Below, one piece after another: positions 62,610 through 64,000 of a stretch of DNA of 64,000 bases. Source of the DNA: Nocardioides sp. PD653-B2 (GTDB lineage Bacteria > Actinomycetota > Actinomycetes > Propionibacteriales > Nocardioidaceae). The stretch lies in NCBI RefSeq assembly GCF_002117935.1, contig NZ_BDJE01000026.1:1-64000 (forward strand). Direction: 5' to 3'. The notes below the pieces were generated by a model. That model had not been told where the DNA came from. It was given only the letters and a program-made list of their open reading frames with translations, and did no database searches. How positions within the stretch are numbered: position 1 is the stretch's first letter; each line of letters starts with the position of its first letter. The translations under genes were made by a program, and so were the position numbers.

Positions 62610-62968
62610 TCGCTGGCCTCGCTCACCCACCAGGCCCGCTCGGTCGACAACCCGGTCGGTGGATCCAGGGTGCCCGCGCAGATCGAGGTGCGCTGCATGT
62701 CCTCGGACTGCCAGAACAGCGACGACCCGCACCGCCGGCAGAAGGCATAGCCGGCGTCCGGGGCGGGGTGGAACCAGCGCAGGTTGCCGCCCTCGTCCTC
62801 GACGACGAGAGCGGAGGCATCCGTCGCCGTGGCGGCCATGTGGTGGCCGGTGAACCGCCGGCACCGGTGGCAGTGACAGTTGTAGACGTCGCGGAGCTCA
62901 CCGAGGACCGAGAACCGGATCGCACCGCACAGGCACTGGCCCTTAGCCCGTGGCGTGGCTGAGGTCAC
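62567..62968 (-). CDS. GFA (glutathione-dependent formaldehyde-activating) family protein
   Basis: A 133-aa CENP-V/GFA zinc protein. The cysteine motifs C-L-C-G-A near residue 12, N-C-H-C-H-R-C-R near 28-35 and F-C-R-R-C-G-S near 80 match the family's two zinc sites. Despite the name, most members have no proven role in formaldehyde oxidation. GTG 62968 is preferred; TTG 63004 would add 12 residues. Its 3' end lies in the truncated SulP relic, so it may have arrived with, or caused, that truncation. Confidence 0.88.
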   Translation of the reverse strand: MTSATPRAKGQCLCGAIRFSVLGELRDVYNCHCHRCRRFTGHHMAATATDASALVVEDEGGNLRWFHPAPDAGYAFCRRCGSSLFWQSEDMQRTSICAGTLDPPTGLSTERAWWVSEASDYHTRPPLPEYKTE

Positions 62969-63029
62969 ACAGGAGGGTAGGCCGGAGGGATCGCGCCGTG
63001 TCAAGCCGGTCGCTGGGGCGCCTCACGGG

Positions 63030-63479
63030 CTACCGCTCGGCCACCACGACCGCCGACCCGATCGCGCCGATGGTGGCGATCTCGGGCGAGCCGGGGACGG
63101 TGAGGGGCAGGTCGAGCGGCGCGGTGAGATGGACGCTCACGCTCGAGGTGCGCGGGTCGATGGCGACCGTGAAGGAGAGACCGGGGTAGTCCGCATAGGC
63201 GCCCGTAGCTGCGAGGTAGTCGCGCACCGACGCGCGCACGGCGTCGGCGGTGAGGTCGAGCCGGTCCCGAGGGACGCCGCCCGTGTAGACCTCGCGGCCG
63301 GTCGCGCCCAGGTCGGCGCCGCGCAGGGCCGCGCCGTCGGCGACGGTGTCGAGGCCCTGCCGCTGGAGGTAGGCCGCCGAGACGTCGACGACCATCGCGA
63401 CCGCCATCGCCAGCACGAACGCGAAGCCGACGATCAGGATCGTCGCCTGGCCGCACTCGCTCCGCTCAGGGCGCCGCAC
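63030..63479 (-). CDS. TadG-like pilus assembly / Rv3660c-region-type secreted protein
   Basis: A 149-aa protein with an N-terminal type IV-like prepilin segment (G-Q-A-T-I-L-I-V-G-F-A-F-V-L-A-M-A-V-A-M-V-V-D), then Y-L-Q-R-Q-G-L-D-T-V-A-D-G-A-A-L, the TadG/DUF2134 signature, and a beta-rich end. It probably stays anchored in the membrane with its C-terminus outside. GTG 63479 overlaps the TadE gene by 14 bp. It is the last gene of a minus-strand tad/Flp cluster that continues beyond the window. Confidence 0.83.
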   Translation of the reverse strand: MRRPERSECGQATILIVGFAFVLAMAVAMVVDVSAAYLQRQGLDTVADGAALRGADLGATGREVYTGGVPRDRLDLTADAVRASVRDYLAATGAYADYPGLSFTVAIDPRTSSVSVHLTAPLDLPLTVPGSPEIATIGAIGSAVVVAER

Positions 63480-63918
63480 GGTCGATCTCCTGGAACTGGC
63501 CGATCGGCACTGTGTGGGTGGCGTCGAGCGCGAAGCTCGGGGCGTTGCCGCCCAGGAACGTCGGGAGCAGCGGCAGGTCGACGCTCGAGGTGACGACGAT
63601 GGTGATGACCGACGTGCCGCTGTGGCAGTCGTGGGGGTACGGCGTACAGGTGATCCGCACGCGGAGCGGCACACCGTGGACACCCTGGTCCGCGAGTGCC
63701 TGCGCGGCCGCCGCCTCGGCGCGCTGCCTGCCCACGGCGTCGGTGGGTGCCAGCGCGTAGGCGCGACCGGCCGCGCGGGCGGCTCCACTGACGGCGAAGG
63801 CGCCGCGCTGCACCTCGAAGACCGAGAGGATGATCCACAGCATCGGGATCAGCAGCAGGATCCCGAGCCAGGTCAGCTCGACCAGCGCGCTGCCCTGCTC
63901 GTCGCAGCGCCGGCTCAC
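63466..63918 (-). CDS. TadE-family pilus assembly protein
   Basis: A 150-aa pseudopilin. The N-terminus has E-Q-G-S-A-L-V-E-L-T-W-L-G-I-L-L-L-I-P-M, with the G-S-A-x-V-E-x motif followed by a single TM helix, which is the TadE signature. The downstream part has V-Q-R-G-A-F-A-V-S-G-A-A-R-A-A-G-R-A-Y and two cysteines (T-C-T-P...D-C-H) that may form a disulfide. GTG 63918 overlaps the stop of the upstream TadE-like gene (GTGA). Confidence 0.85.
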   Translation of the reverse strand: MSRRCDEQGSALVELTWLGILLLIPMLWIILSVFEVQRGAFAVSGAARAAGRAYALAPTDAVGRQRAEAAAAQALADQGVHGVPLRVRITCTPYPHDCHSGTSVITIVVTSSVDLPLLPTFLGGNAPSFALDATHTVPIGQFQEIDRAAP

Positions 63919-64000
63919 GGCCGCTGCTCCTCGACGGCGTGGCCGGTGACGGTCAGCTCGATGGCCGGGCCGCCGATGCCGAGCGCCGGCACCGACGCGT
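63915..64000 (-). CDS. Partial TadE-like protein (C-terminus only)
   Basis: The frame entering from the right edge ends A-S-V-P-A-L-G-I-G-G-P-A-I-E-L-T-V-T-G-H-A-V-E-E-Q-R-P at a TGA at 63915-63917, which overlaps the next GTG by 2 bp. This coupling and its length fit another pilus assembly protein of the same cluster; only 27 residues are present, so the call rests on position. Confidence 0.55.
   Translation of the reverse strand, partial: ASVPALGIGGPAIELTVTGHAVEEQRP

Overview
The window is high-GC, gene-dense DNA from an actinobacterium, most likely Nocardioides or another Nocardioidaceae. The case rests on GTG/TTG starts, many TANNNT-type -10 boxes 6-8 nt before the start codon (leaderless style), an rph-rdgB-murI-cysM-cysO-mec-clpS-pncB neighbourhood resembling the Rv1330c-Rv1341 region of Mycobacterium tuberculosis, NDMA- and F420-associated families, and intergenic repeats of the GGTCTCGA...CTCGACCACC type. 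No complete transposon, prophage or CRISPR array was seen.

Layout. 0-0.4 kb: a frameshifted HNH endonuclease relic and tRNA-Leu(UAG). 0.4-16.9 kb: a housekeeping block (acyltransferase, rdgB, rph, MBL hydrolase, murI, PRPP synthetase, CysM-CysO-Mec cysteine synthesis, NUDIX, DUF2017, clpS, pncB, pncA, enoyl-CoA hydratase), interrupted by an ABC-2 exporter with a NarL-type two-component system. 16.9-21.8 kb: an accessory stretch with three copies of a 71-75 bp palindromic element, an AbiEi/DUF559-like gene between two of them, two MFS transporters, DUF1697 and a MarR regulator. 21.8-36.2 kb: HppD with its AsnC regulator, IclR, a DEAD-type helicase, DUF3039, YqgE, a TetR unit, DUF3048 lipoprotein, an SDR, HIT, an M15-like peptidase, a PP2C phosphatase and a clostripain-like lipoprotein. 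36.2-43.4 kb: a catabolic-looking cluster (NDMA alcohol dehydrogenase, DUF3500, GntR, FAD monooxygenase, PPOX protein, 2-oxoacid dehydrogenase E1 beta and alpha) that shares a GTGAC-N4-GTCAC operator-like motif. 43.7-46 kb: two unusual sensor proteins. 46-55.2 kb: TauE/SafE exporter, tmRNA, amidohydrolase, smpB, a mirrored 32-bp minisatellite, an M23 peptidase, ftsX, ftsE, a lipoprotein, an MpaB-type oxygenase and prfB. 55.2-64 kb: signalling proteins, CAP and beta-propeller secreted proteins, an SOS-box-preceded small gene, a graveyard of truncated XRE/ArsR/SulP genes, a GFA protein and the edge of a tad pilus locus.

How the parts connect. rph, rdgB and the acyltransferase form an overlapping operon. 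CysO carries sulfur, CysM condenses it with O-phosphoserine, and Mec releases cysteine. PncA and PncB are consecutive NAD-salvage steps. FtsE, FtsX and the coiled-coil M23 hydrolase are a division module. ssrA and smpB are the two parts of trans-translation.

The most notable observations are the three palindromic elements with a compensatory stem change, two of which bracket a defence-like gene; the head-to-head 32-bp repeat array upstream of smpB; a CysO whose reading frame runs past its functional di-glycine into an intergenic repeat; and the regulated catabolic cluster at 36-43 kb. All functional calls come from reading the sequence and recognising families, without database searches.
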